DNA of 64,000 bases. It comes from Plumapathes pennacea. Its lineage: Eukaryota > Cnidaria > Anthozoa > Antipatharia > Myriopathidae. The stretch is from positions 21,873,069 through 21,937,068 of the forward strand of contig OZ038463.1 of NCBI GenBank assembly GCA_964036295.1, read 5' to 3'. The position numbers were made by a program, and so were the translations under genes. Positions 25,629 to 37,599 of the stretch are shown one piece after another; positions within the stretch are counted from its first letter, which is position 1; each line of letters opens with the position of its first letter. Below the pieces are notes generated by a model. The model saw only the letters and a list, made by a program, of their open reading frames with translations, searched no databases and was not told where the DNA came from.

Positions 25629-26415
25629 TAGAATGTTTCTGATGAAATCCAAAGAATTGAACGGGTTGTTATCTGATCGGGTATTGTCTGCCCGGGTTGT
25701 CTGTAACTCCAGGTACGACGCTGAAATAAATCCCATACTTGAAGACAAGCTGTCAGACAAAACATTACGACATATCGCAGAATCTCAGTGCTGGGAAGAT
25801 GTGGAAAATCGAGTCTGACAATAATCATAGAGTATTCAAACGTATTAAACAAGCTCCTTTGTTCAACAGGCTACCAAACTGCTCTTCTGTCTTTTGCCGG
25901 CGAGCCGGCGCTTATTGTTTATGTGAATGCGCGCGAAGTGAAACGAAAGCAAAGAACTGTTCCCATAGATAAAATTTTCAGACATGACCGTAAGAAGCTG
26001 GGGAATGAATAAGGCAGTTAGAAAGCACGTACACTGCGCTACGACATGAGCAAAGCCATACAGGCTGAATGAATCAGCAAATTACACGATAACAAAACAG
26101 CAAACCTCACGTCAGTTTAGCCTAGCGGTTTTACTACGATGGTCGTCAGTATAAAGCTCTTGAACGCAAAATTGATTGTCAGGTAGGTATTTTCCTACAC
26201 CTCACCTTGTTGTGCCTCGTATTCAAATCTGCTTGCTTCAACAAGCTTCTCGTCGGGTCTTATTTTTCCGCGTGTCACAATGATGACCAATCTCCTGAAA
26301 ACAATCCATGTGATAAACTTGTTCATCAAGTTGTCAATGTCAAGTTGTTCCGCATGAAGGATCGCATAACGTTGACCAATTATATCATGTAAATCCTATC
26401 TGGTATTTCATACAG

Positions 26416-26486
26416 GCACTGGTGGTTCAGTGGTAGAATTCTCGCCTGCCACGCGGGAGGCCCGGGTTCGATTCCCGGCCAGTGCA
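26416..26486 (+). tRNA. tRNA-Gly: tRNA-Gly (GCC anticodon)
   Basis: Seventy-one bases fold as a cloverleaf. The acceptor stem pairs GCACTGG with CCAGTGC and has an A discriminator. The D-arm carries the A box TGGTTCAGTGG. The anticodon loop contains CTGCCAC, giving GCC, which reads GGC and GGT glycine codons. The T-arm carries the B box GGTTCGATTCC. There is no intron. A T run a few bases downstream is a proper RNA polymerase III terminator. It sits about 0.5 kb beyond the 3' end of the minus-strand TMPPE-like gene. Confidence 0.97.
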
Positions 26487-26979
26487 GACAATTTTTTTCT
26501 TTTTGTTTTGATATAATCGCCCACACCTCACTTCGGAACATTAACAATTATTTAATTAAAATAATTTCTGAATTTCTGAAGTGTCACAGTTCAGAAAGAT
26601 TTCGGATTTAACTGTGTTTTTGGTATGTGATAAACCCTACGTGACCTATAGTTGTGATTAAATGGTGAATATTTCGCATCTTGGCAATAATAAAAACTTT
26701 TTTTGCGTGTTCCTCTATGTTACAGATATCATGTCCATATGATCTTTGTTTCCAGGCTAATAAATGAAGACTTGTTCGTACAATAATTAATCTCATGCAC
26801 ATTATCAACAACAGAAAATATTAGTATGAAGGGAAGGATAACTATCTAAATAATTTTAATGAAACGGCATAAATAAGTGATAATCGACAAATAACAACTT
26901 GATTCATTTTATCAAACAGGAATTCACAAACTAACCTGTGCGACAGTTACACTTACAAATATGGTAAGTGCTTTCTACA

Positions 26980-29487
26980 TCAGTGGTCAAAGTTTGAGAC
27001 TAATGTAAGAAATGTTATCTCTGGAGTTGAGCCAAGCCTTAAGGGTATACTGTAGTAAAAAGTTCCAGAGGACACATAAACAAATGTACCATTGTAATTG
27101 TATAAACCTGCAAAAAATGGGTTTCCCAGATATGCAGGTATGTGCATTGGGAAAAACTGTCCTCCATGTGTGTGTCCAGACAATACAAGATCAATGTGTG
27201 GGTAATGATACAGGGCTTGTTTAGCAGATTGTGGCTGGTGAGCCAACAGGATAGTAGTGTGCTTGCTGTCAGATCCATTCAAGGCATCTGCCAACTTTAA
27301 TCCGTGCCCTTTGTACCTGACAAAAAGAAAATTAGAAATTAGAAACCAAAAATATAAGAAAAAAAAAAAAAAAAAAGAAAAAAGAAAAAAAAGAAAGAAA
27401 GAGATAAGCCAAAGAAACAGAAAGAAAATAGAAAACAACACAAAAGGCCAGAATCAGCCAACAACTCAGGTGCTTGAAGTTTACAACTGCTAAACTCATT
27501 ATTGAAGTACAGCAACTATACATTTACTGTGGTCACTAAAACAGTCTTTTGAAAGATTACTTTCACCCAGAGGATCACACCCAACCTAACTATACATGCA
27601 CTGTATGTGAAAGTGTTACTTTAGCCATACCAGTACTCTCTCACCAGTGATCAGAATTTGGCTTGAAAAAACAAACATTTAAACTTCTATTACAGTATTT
27701 TCAATTTTTCAGAATATTCTCCATCCATAAAACGTTTCCTCGCAGCTTCCTGTTTTACAGCTTCAATAGGTGTAAAATTCTCTCTCCATATACATTTCTT
27801 AGGGAGGCAGCACATAAAGCTTACTGTCACATATTTTACCCAAATATGCACTAGAAAATAGACTTACTTTAATCTATCTGCCACAATATCATCCACTCCA
27901 GCAAGAAATATCCTGTCCTGTTTATTTCGTGCACTTTGAATAATTGCATGTGAATTGTGGAGACACTTGATTCCTAAATTCTCAAGTTTTTGCAGCCATG
28001 CATCTACATCCCCTGTGAAGTATTCATGGTTTCCTGATGGGATTGGAATAAACACAGAAAAAGGTTAGTAATTGGCACTTCAAGGAAGTTTTAAGAGAAC
28101 ATTTCTTTCTTTTCTAGAAAATATATGAAATTTATAACAGAAATATATTTTCTATCAAACAAAATGCAAAATGCTCCCCCTCCTCCCACAGAGAGGACAG
28201 ACAAATACAGAAAGTTGTCAAGCGGTGGATGTAGCAGTCGTCGAAAAAAGTTCACATATCAATTCCCAAGTCTAGACCCATGTTTATTTTCTGCAAGCCT
28301 TTCAACATCATACAGAATTCCAAAAATTAGTCTTGAATATAATATTAACAATAAATAAGTCAATGAATGACTTACTGAATTAATGACAGATATATAACAA
28401 AATATACAATAAATAATAAATAAAATATCTACATGTAACAACCAGTAGTTAATGATAATAATGATAATAATTACTTATATTATAAATTACTTATTACTTA
28501 TAATACATTATTTACAAATTAATAAATTATAATAATAAATTACAATAAATTATTTACAAATTAATAATTAAATTAAAAGAAAGTATCATCTAATGCTTAA
28601 AAAGCTGCAGAACAGACACTTCAAAATATCTACAATTAGTTGCTTGAATCCTAATTTCAGGTAGTAAATGAAAATTTATGATTCTGATACATACCTGTTA
28701 CAAAGTAAGTTCCATATCTGGCTTGCAACTTCTTGATTGGTCCTACAGCCAGGCTCAGCGTTTCTACATTAGAATCAACGAGGTCTCCAGTAATAACAAT
28801 GATGTCTGGGTCTTCAGGAAGTATCAGATTCACAACTCTCTCCAGCATTGCCTTTCCAACCGATGGACCGAGGTGGATGTCTGATAACTGCGCAATTTTT
28901 GTTCCATTTAGAGACAATGGGAGTTTTGCTAGAGGAACATTTACCTGGACAATACGAGGAAGGCAAGAAGCGGTTTGAAGTCCATGAAGACACATCAGGA
29001 GAGACAGGGCAGATGCTACAGCAACCTTGACCTTCCCTTCGTTGAATCTGTTGCTTAAACGAGGGCTTAATCGACCTATACTCGCCCACAAAAGGTTTAA
29101 AACGACGAGGTTTGACAGCAGTACAAGTTTAAGTCCGAGACAGATGAAAGCAAGTCTGCTGATAAAATAAGGATCCGTTGCAACAAAGTAATGGCCAATT
29201 ATAAAGCTGAGATCTGCCAGTGCTAAGAATATTAGTACTGCCAGCCTGTACAGCCAAGCAAAGCCTCTTGAATACGCTGAATCCAAAGTCCGTGGTACGA
29301 TAACTGTCAGCTTGCTCCAGATGTACCGCGAAAGCAATGTCATCAGCAAGGTAAATATCAAAAAGTATTGTATTCTCAACAAGGAATACCTGCTTCCTAA
29401 GCGAATTTCACTGAAAAATGTGGCAGCAGCTGTTATGGCAAGTACTGCCATGCACACTCCGATTACAAACACAATTTTGTCCGCCAT
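26980..29487 (-). CDS. TMPPE: TMPPE-like transmembrane metallophosphoesterase (three exons)
   Basis: Predicted 431-residue integral membrane phosphoesterase; human TMPPE is about 450. Exons: 29487-28695, 28033-27868 and 27316-26980, with GT/AG introns and matching phases. The N-terminal 170 residues hold several hydrophobic segments (about 5-25, 37-53, 80-102, 110-136 and 155-170). The calcineurin-like metal-binding motifs follow in order: SDIHLG (D203, H205), GDLVDS (234-239), GNHEY (265-269), a histidine in LLAHQP, and GHTHGGQ (H368, H370). All metal ligands are present, so the enzyme should be active. Its substrate is not known from sequence. Intron 2 holds an A-rich tract near 27360-27445. 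The ATG at 29487 opens directly on the first hydrophobic segment. Confidence 0.9.
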
Positions 29488-29680
29488 TTTGGACTACACT
29501 CGAGCATGTGTGTATCTCTGAGCAGCGGTTTCGCGGGGAGTTTGGGTACGAACTTCATGTAGTGCATCACATGTTGACCCAGGGGAGGGGTGGGTCAAAT
29601 AGTAACATAAACTTAGACATATACCTGTTTCCCTTACTTTTCTATATTTGTTTCCCTATGCTTGCCTAAGCTTAGCCATA

Positions 29681-29876
29681 CTGACTTCTGTTATCTCATT
29701 GATCAAGCGGACACCCTTGGGAAGCAAAAAAAGTGTCCGTAACTTGAACTGTCCGCTTACGAGAATGTGTAAATACGAAGTTTGACTGAGCTAGAGTTTA
29801 TACGGGGTCTCGTTGAGGTGTCCGTAAGTAGAGGTGTCCGCTAACGAGAGTGTCCACCCAGAGAGCTTAGACTGTG
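29681..29876. mobile_element. Decayed Tigger-like element
   Basis: Repeated GCGGACACC, GTCCGCTTACGAG and GGTGTCCGTAAG phrases in both orientations resemble the termini of the element at 24957-25105. The possible ends CTGAC... and ...GACTGTG are preceded or followed by TA. Boundaries are uncertain. Confidence 0.35.
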
Positions 29877-29899
29877 TAATGTAAACTCGATCACTGATG

Positions 29900-30980
29900 A
29901 TCCGGGACAGTACGTAATGCTGGTTTCCAGAGCAATTTAAATTACCTGAGCTTTCTGCATAGTTCACCCCTGCAACTATGCAACTCAAGTTGCGCTTGTT
30001 GATTAATATATTAACTGATCTTGATTGGCCTAACATTCTAAAATATAATGACGACTATTATTTACTGTACATGTACATACATCCAGTAATGACGATAAAA
30101 GCCACGCCTGGAGGTCGTACACCAGACAGACCAACTGAGAAACATTAAATTTCGAGATGACAATCCGCTTAGCGTCTCAGAAAAGCACGATAATACAGCG
30201 TTGCGACTATTACCCTCGCAAAGCTCGAGGACAAGTCATCAACTAATCAGTCACATAACTCAAGCTATGCAAATTTTTAGCACAACCAGCAAGGTAAAAA
30301 AAGGCACACAGTTTTATCAACATCGTTTCTAAAATGCACGACCTCTTCTTCGTTTTCTTTCATGTTAGCAGTGTCATGAAGTGAAACGTTTTGGAGGAGT
30401 ATTGATTCAGGTCTGTTTGCATGTTCAAAGGAGGTGGGGGAAGGGGTGCAGAAACCATTCTATGCGTGTCAAATAGGGACAAACAAATATAGCTCTTACG
30501 GCTACGTATAGCTCAGTGTCACGTAAGCTTTGATTTACATGTTCGCGTGTAACTTTTATGGGTTGTCCTGGTGTACCGGTTAATGAAAATTGCGTGACTG
30601 TGTGACAAATAAAAAGCAGGGTCAAAAACTGCAAGAGCAGAAAAGAACACTAGTGTAACAAAGGCCTTACAGGGAGGAATTTGCTTCTTGTGAGAGGTGC
30701 CTTGTCACGGTCCGGGATCTTTTATATTGAGTAGATCAGGACTAGCAGTCAGGACTCCTTGTCATTTATTTCGGTCTGAAGACCTTCACCAACCGACTCT
30801 TAGGTAAAACTCCCCGTCAAAGGAAAGGACGCAAATACTAATAATGCTCTCAACCAATAGTAGTTGGACAAGTTAAGTCCGGCTGGACAAAGAACAAAGT
30901 TTACAGGATATTAATTCTAACACCTCTGGACCTGTCTACTCATTTCATATTCTGTTCACTTTGTATCACAAGCAGAGTTC
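29900..30980. other. No recognisable gene
   Basis: I see no supported coding sequence, RNA gene or clear repeat between the Tigger-like remnant and the MITE at 30987. Confidence 0.5.
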
Positions 30981-30986
30981 ACACCT

Positions 30987-31240
30987 ACAATCAGTGACAA
31001 AAGTTCTTGGGACACTTTCAAAAATTAATGTATCTCAGACACAAGTCATTGACTAAGCGTACTGAAAGACGTGAAACCATTTTTCTCCCCCTCCCCTCTG
31101 TACAATGTTGCGTGTGTTTGGGAAAACAAGTTCAGGCCACTTCAACATTGAACGGGGGGAGGGGGGTTGTCTTTCAACTGAAAACAGTAGAGAAATTACT
31201 GAAACTGTGCGAGTGTCCCAAGACTTTTGTCACTGATTGT
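30987..31240 (+). mobile_element. MITE family A, copy 1
   Basis: The terminal inverted repeats read ACAATCAGTGACAAAAGT and its complement, with GGGACAC facing GTGTCCC just inside. The interior has CCCCCTCCCC and GGGGGGAGGGG blocks that also pair. It is nearly the same sequence as 39306-39557 and related to 42344-42602. No coding capacity. The family was mobile fairly recently, judging by the high similarity of copies 1 and 2. Confidence 0.8.
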
Positions 31241-32227
31241 CTTGACTGGTTATTCAGGAATATAACAAAAAAATATGCTCTAAACACTTGTTATGACCTT
31301 GATTTCGGCTAACTTTCAGTAAAAGTATACTTCTGCAAAAAACATCGACATCGCTCAACGTCTAACGAAATCATGGCATAATTGTTCAATTGATGCTTTG
31401 ATTAACACCAACAGATGGGAAGCAGGTGTGATAACATAATGTGCTCGTAAATATCATTCCGATTTTACAAGACAATAGTATGAATACATATACAGTGTAG
31501 TATAGACCCACCAGGTACCCTTAGTTTGTATGTGGTTGGATTTTATTTGAAATATGTGATACCGCTGACCACGTGCGGGCGCCCACAGACGCGTAATCGA
31601 ATGATGTTTCCAGCCGGAGGGTCGGATGAAGGGTCTTTTTGGTCCCATTATAAAAAATGGCGATTGTTACTAGTGATTAGTGAAGGTGTAATTTTGTTTG
31701 AGCAGCGGAAAACTGAATGACGGAGCACTTTAAAATGTGCGCGAAAGTGAGCTTTTGACGGGTCAAACAAATCTGGTTACAGATGTGAGCTCAGCAGAGC
31801 GAGCCGGGCAAGGAAATTGCCGCTAATAGTGCAGCTTTATCCGAAATAGCTGCGGTGTTTTTTGAGTTCCATCAACGGGTCCTGGCTTTAGTCCAATTAA
31901 ACTTAAAAGCCGGAAAAGATGTGACAGCGTGACACTGCTATGTTGAAATGATACCACAAAATAGAACTATGAACAGTTTTCTGTTCGTATTATCTATTTA
32001 TCAAGATTCTCTAAAACAAACCTATCGTGAAAGCCCACCAAAATCATACCAGAGAGGAAGACCAACTCCACTGACCAAAAACCGATATTCCAATCGTACA
32101 TAGGCATGGGTCGCACTTAAGCAAAGTTGCCGTCTTTGCCGGCGAAAATAAACACAAATGTTTGCAACCGCAACCGGAAGGGAAAAACTTTGACAACTGA
32201 TTAGGGTCGCGCTTGTCGGAGGTCTTA

Positions 32228-32560
32228 TCAGATAAAGCCAGATGTTTCGGATGATTTGGCTTTCCGTGCCTCTCGGCTCTCGATGCGGTCAAAATTTTCC
32301 GCCCACAGGTCGATCAACATGTTTTCCTCTTCGGTCGACCAGCGATCGTATGATCTTCTCCCCTCTGATCCGGACGACGACGACGATGAAGGGGTTGAAG
32401 CAGTCACCGGCAAGCTCTCCTGTGAATTGGCAGCATGTGGCACGGGATACGATGGAAAGTGCTGTTGGAGAGGATGGTCAACATCATACGCCTGGAATTG
32501 TGGAGCGGGGTAATAGAAACCACGACGTCCGTCCATTGCTGCAGAGCGCGGGCAAATCAA
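32228..32560 (-). pseudogene. Myb/SANT-like domain fragment (Harbinger-partner type)
   Basis: An open frame of 110 residues has a serine-rich linker followed by RWSTEEENMLIDLWAENFDR and IESREARK. This is the start of a trihelix/Myb-SANT-like domain common in Harbinger-associated proteins of cnidarians. The family pattern breaks after REARK, where the frame runs into an unrelated tail and a stop. It is either a single exon or a truncated copy; no downstream exon was found. I favour a transposon-derived fragment. Confidence 0.5.
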
Positions 32561-32892
32561 AGCAGCAAGGCAGCTGTAAGCTTGCGAATTTGTAGAAAGT
32601 ACTTTTGCGGGAGTGGGTATTTAATAGAACTGGCTCAAGGCCACATCGTAAAAATTGCTTAATTTTAGGTATGTGGAAGTGTGCATCCGTTTCCGCTGGC
32701 CTCCACTTTTGTGAACCGCGTATTCGATTTAGTCTAAGTTTTGAAAACTCTAATTTACAAGGCGGCAGAGGGTGAAAATTATAAACTTAGACGCTGAATT
32801 GGGAGAATTTAAAATCCTTCACCGAGTGCCAAATCTTTGAACCGGAAGGAGACCTTCGGGAGTCGCACTGAAAAAAGTCTATCCGTGACTTC

Positions 32893-33694
32893 ATTACTCA
32901 TGTCATGCACAGCTTATGTCCAACAGCTACATACTTCATCAGAGGCCATGATACTCTAGCCTGGGCTGCATTCAAACTAAATACGTGCTTAAAGAAAACA
33001 TGCCTTTCTTCTTTTGGCTGAATTTCAAGTCGAATAAGTTTAAGTGAAATCCGATAACTTGTTGACATTACTTGCGGTTTTGGTCAAATTCATTTTCGAA
33101 TTCTTCTTCTCTCAGTTCTCTACAGCATTTTTCATTGCTGGCGAAAACTATGCGAAGCAAAGCAAATATAATCAAACGATAGAAATATTTCGACAAGCTG
33201 AAGTCGCTCAATCGCGATCAGGGCTGTCAGTGGTCACGGGTCTTTCAACTTTGACTTACGCTTGTCAAACCGAGAAATTACCAAAACCTCTGTGATAATG
33301 GTTCTGAAGTGCAACAGATCTACTGGCAATTCAGGAATACAATGATAACAATCAAAATAACTCCAGAAAACGTCTTCCCATCTCTTCGTTTCTTCATGCG
33401 TATTCGATGATGCTCAAATTTCAAAGGCAATTGTTGACACAGCATGACGGACTGACTGACTGACGCAGTCTTAACTGCAATAGGGTGGGATACTTAAAAA
33501 TGCCACCGCAAAAACTACTTCGACGATCGCGTTCTCGATTTTGTTGCGCTGTCGGTAATATCGATACTGCCCAAATTGGGAACAGAACGACTTCCATATT
33601 TGAAATCCATTGTTGACAGCACCGGGACACATTCCAATTGACTGGATCGCATGAAGCTTCGCTTTTCAGCACTTCGTGCTGAACGCGAGCTTAA
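32893..33694 (+). repeat. 0.8-kb dispersed repeat, truncated copy
   Basis: This is a direct repeat of 36014-36814, roughly 93-95% identical by eye. It ends in the hairpin TTCAGCACTTCGTGCTGAA followed by CGCGAGCTTAA. Similarity stops abruptly at about 32893 on the left, so this copy lacks the 5' part seen in the other. Confidence 0.85.
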
Positions 33695-34190
33695 TAAAAA
33701 TCCCGCGCTTTTCGAAATATAACACAGGATGACAGGACTTGACAGCTACCGCTCAGATTGCCATTGTTCAACTCGATTTTCGAAAGATCTGCCTGTCCCA
33801 CCCAAGCACTACGGCCTCTTTGATGTTTCGGCCGATTTGCAAAGTTTGGTCAAGCTACAAAACTTGGGGTCGCATTTCGCGACGGGCGCCGCTGACAGAT
33901 TTCAACCGCAGAGTAAAAAAATCCTCACCAAACTTTGCTAAGTGCGACCCATGCCATAGTTATTAACTTAACCCCGTGGGATTAGCGTGTCGTGTAACGA
34001 TTGTCTTATGCTAATTAATGGTTACCCAAGACTTGCAACACTTTCCTCGTTTTCTGAGCCGCTGCTGCTTAAAAATACTGTAGTACCCGGAAACGTATCT
34101 GAGCTGACAAAAGCACGCTTGAAACCAACACAATAACCGAGAAAATCGGCCTGACGAAAGATTTCTCACGAGTAACCACACCGATAATAA

Positions 34191-34948
34191 GACCAGGTTC
34201 AAACGTCGCGCCAGCGTCGTGTCGAACTCAATTATATTAAGTTCGACTGCAGCACGACTGTGGCACGACAACTGATTCAAACGTCGCTCTAAATTCCATC
34301 GCGCCGTAAAATACTCTCGTGACTCGTACCCAGTCGTCTCTGGAAACCGCATTGTGAGACTGGGTACAAGTTTCTGGCACAGGAAGTGTTTCGGAAGAGA
34401 AGATTTCGACTCAGCTTCTCACTGGAGCAAATGATGTCAACCATGTCGTCTATGACGTCCTCTTTCCAAATGGCCTTCCTTCCCTTTTGCTTTACTGATG
34501 AGGACTTCGGGCTCGTTTCTGATACGCTCGAACATCCTGAACGTTCAGATTCCCCTGACGTGTCTGAATCATCGCTCTCGCCACACATTGATATTGATCT
34601 TCTCCACTCGTTCCCCGCCATATTCTAAATGGACACTACGCATGCGTTCAAGTTGAAGCCGCTGCGATAGTGCTCACGGTCACATTATGAAACCAATTTA
34701 GCACGACGTTTGAATCAAACATCGCGCCAATGTCGAACTTAATTCCCAATTAGCACGACACTAGCGCGACTGTAGCTCGACGTTTGAATCAACGTCGCGC
34801 CAGAGACGGGTAGCGCGACACAGACTGTCGTGCTACCCGACTCTGGCGCGACGTTTGATTCAAACGTCGAGCTACAGTCGCGCTAAGTGTCGAACTTAAT
34901 GGATCAATTGAGTTCGACACGACGCTGGCGCGACGTTTGAACCAGGCC
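34191..34948. mobile_element. Internally deleted Harbinger-type element with TAA duplication
   Basis: The ends GACCAGGTTCAAACG and its near-complement CGTTTGAACCAGGCC belong to terminal inverted repeats of about 40 bp that read on through GTCGCGCCAGCGTCGTGTCG. TAA lies directly outside both ends (34188-34190 and 34949-34951). The right half also contains a long internal palindrome of the CGACGTTTGAATCAA type. A minus-strand frame inside encodes part of a Myb-like Harbinger partner (separate entry), which independently supports the superfamily. Confidence 0.75.
34289..34621 (-). pseudogene. Captured Myb/SANT-like exon fragment in Harbinger derivative
   Basis: The 110-residue frame starts with a Ser/Asp/Glu-rich segment and then KGRKAIWKEDVIDDMVDIIC, the beginning of the Myb-like DNA-binding domain of Harbinger accessory proteins, followed by LLFRNTSCARN. 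The family pattern stops there and the rest is element sequence that pairs with nearby DNA. It therefore looks like the first exon of the accessory gene left behind in an internally deleted element, not a working gene. Confidence 0.6.
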
Positions 34949-35236
34949 TAAGAAATACTCTGTTACTGTTTAATCACAGCGGTTACTCGTGGTATCTCTG
35001 TACATTCACAGCAAATCGTTTTCACTGTGAGCACAAACGATGTGTCTTGCGAAGCTTTGTTTTTGCTCGGAATTTTGCGTATTAAAGTGAAATATGGCCA
35101 CCACACGTAATTCACGGGTAACCACAGAGGTCTCACGTTTCTCTTGCTCAGTCTCCTTGGTTTTGTCGGTGTAATTGCTCGCGGGGGCCTGGGGCCCAAG
35201 CGAGCTTAAAAACGCAAATTTTTATTTTTTCATTTT

Positions 35237-36814
35237 TTAAGCTCGCCCCACGAAGTGGGGGCGAGCTTAAAGTTGTCACGGTGTCTTTCCAGGCTTCTGT
35301 GTCAACAATGGACTTCCAAATAAGGAATTTCTAAAGAAGGAGCTTGTCAATTTCCAAATTTGGGCATGGTTGTGTTACGCAGTACGTTCAAACAGAAGAC
35401 GTCGAAGCTTCGTGTGGAAGTTGTTTCTGGAATTTATTCTTGTTTGTCATGGTCGTCAAGCATTCGAAGTTTGTTTGCCCATTGAGCCTGGGTGTTTCTA
35501 CAAATGTAGGGCACTGCTACAGTGACACTGAAATTACATAGCCATTGTGCTGTGATTACGAAAATATACCGCGATTGAGCGACACTAAAATTAATGAAAC
35601 GACATGGCTGTTATGCTGTGATCATGAAATGCAGACAATGTGCTGTTTTGTAAACAAAGAGCAGCCGTTAAACGAGGATGCTTCTACAGCTGTGATTGAC
35701 GCAAGCTATCGCGTCGCCAGATCGAATGGCAAGGATTGCGTTGCGGAAGAAACATCTGAACGTGAAATGCTTGACGGACGGTCGCGTTACCATTTTACGT
35801 GGAAGGGTAAGATTAATCGGAAGCGAGCGAGAGAATCGTCGCGTATTCCTTTACGCAAAGTTTGAAGGCTTTTGCGAAAGAACAAACACGTGCGGCTAAA
35901 GGTACGTCGCCACATAAGTAAATTTGTTCCCAAGTCATCTGCTCTTGCCGATTGCTGTAAAAAGCATGAAACCCGTGTCAATCACTGTCTAACGAGGCAC
36001 GTAAAGCTTGCAAATTACTCATGTCATGCACAACTTATGTTCAACATCTACATATTCATCAGAGGCCATGATACCCCAGCCTGGGCTGCATTCAAACTAA
36101 ATACGTGCTTAAAGAAAACACGCCTTTCTTCTTTTGGCTGAGTTTCAAGTCGAATTAGTTTAAGTGAAATCTGATAACTTGTTGACATTACTTGCGGTTT
36201 TGGTCAAATTCATTTTCGAATTCTTCTTCTTCCAGTCAGCTCTACAGCAATTTTTATTGCTGGCGAAAACTATGCGAAGCAAAGCAACTATAATCAAACG
36301 ATAGAAATATTTCGACAGCTGAAGTCGCTCAGGGCTGTCAGTGGTCACGGGTATTTCAACTTTGACTTGCGCTTGTCAAACAACCGAGAATTTACCAAAA
36401 CCTCTGTGATAATGGTTCTGAAGTGCAACAGATCTACTGGCAATTAAGGAATACAATGATAACAATCAAGATAACTCCAGAAAACGTCTTCCCATCTCTT
36501 CGTTTCTTCATGCGTATTCTCTGATGCTAAAATTTCAAAGTCAATTGTTGACACAGCATGACGGACTGACTGACTGACGCAGTATTAACTGCAATAAGGT
36601 GGGACGCTTAAAAATGCCACCACAAAAGCTGCTTCGACGATCGCGTTCTCGACTTTGTTGCGTTGTCGGTAATATCGATACTGCCCAAATTGGGAACAGA
36701 ACACTTCCATATTTGGAATCCATTGTTGACAGCACCGAGACACGGGACACATTCCAGTTGGACTAATCGCATAAAGCTTCGCTTTTCAGCACTTCGTGCT
36801 GAACGCGAGCTTAA
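35237..36814 (+). mobile_element. Unclassified element with hairpin ends and GCGAGCTTAA termini
   Basis: The left side begins TTAAGCTCGC and the right side ends GCGAGCTTAA, preceded by the hairpin TTCAGCACTTCGTGCTGAA. The right 801 bp (36014-36814) equal the repeat at 32893-33694. A second hairpin (CCCCAC GAA GTGGGG) followed by the same GCGAGCTTAA lies at 35246-35270. The hairpin-then-short-tail layout resembles Helitron 3' ends, although the final bases are not the usual CTRR. A frame at 35545-35865 has no recognisable domain. Class is open. Confidence 0.5.
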
Positions 36815-36829
36815 AAAGGCTAGGGTTGT

Positions 36830-37570
36830 CAGAAGCCACATTTTTACTGCAATAAATATAAGCCGTATATCCAAGTGGCTTTTGGCCTTCACCAGGTGCA
36901 AAGCTGAAGATTCGATGTCCTTCAGACACATCTGATTCTTGTAAAAGTGTGTCCATGTTTCCAGAAGTCTCTCTTCAAGCTCAGTTAATTCTGACTCTGG
37001 TGGCTTATGTGGGAGTGTCATTTTATTGGCCTTTGCACAACTTGGCATCTTACCAGCTTTGATATTTTGATGCATTAAGATCTGAGTTGAATGAATGTTC
37101 ATGACATCTAAATTACACCAGCTTTGTACCAAAGTTGATCACAGCAAGTACACACATACTCAGGTCCACATTTAGTATTTTCATGAAATTATTTAATAAG
37201 ACCCTCAATGGTTTTAAATTTGTTTACTCTTTGTTTTTGCTTCATCTGTTTTTCTTTTAGTCTCACTAGTTGTGGATTTTTTTTTTTTGCCTTTATTTTT
37301 TTGGCTTTTCTCTTTTCCTTTAACAAGATCTGGGTCCTTTTCCCTTTTTCTTTTTCTGGCCTGTCTGTCTTTTTCTTTCACATGATCTGGGTTTCCTTCT
37401 CTGTATATTTTCTTAGCTTCATTTTCTTTTTGTTTTACTTTGGGATTACTTTTTCTGTTTCATGTGCATTCTCAGTAGTCTCTCTTTAGCAAGGTATTGT
37501 TGATCCATTCTTTGCTTTTTTTCATAATCTCTCAAATAAGCTTTTCGTTCCTCAAGAGCTGAAGAATCAC
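36830..37570 (-). pseudogene. Decayed Helitron replicase N-terminal region
   Basis: Reading the minus strand and changing frame where needed gives, in order, a lysine-rich repeated segment with NPDHVKEKDRQARKRKR, then YVCTCCDQLWYKAGV, then GKMPSCAKANKM and PPESELTELEERLL. This order is that of the N-terminal part of animal Helitron Rep-helicase proteins (the region before the rolling-circle Rep motifs). Stops and frameshifts separate the pieces, and similarity ends after EERLL, so this is a dead fragment. The Rep and helicase domains are not present in the window. Confidence 0.65.
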
Positions 37571-37599
37571 GATCTTTGTTGTTTGAGCAACTAATTGCA

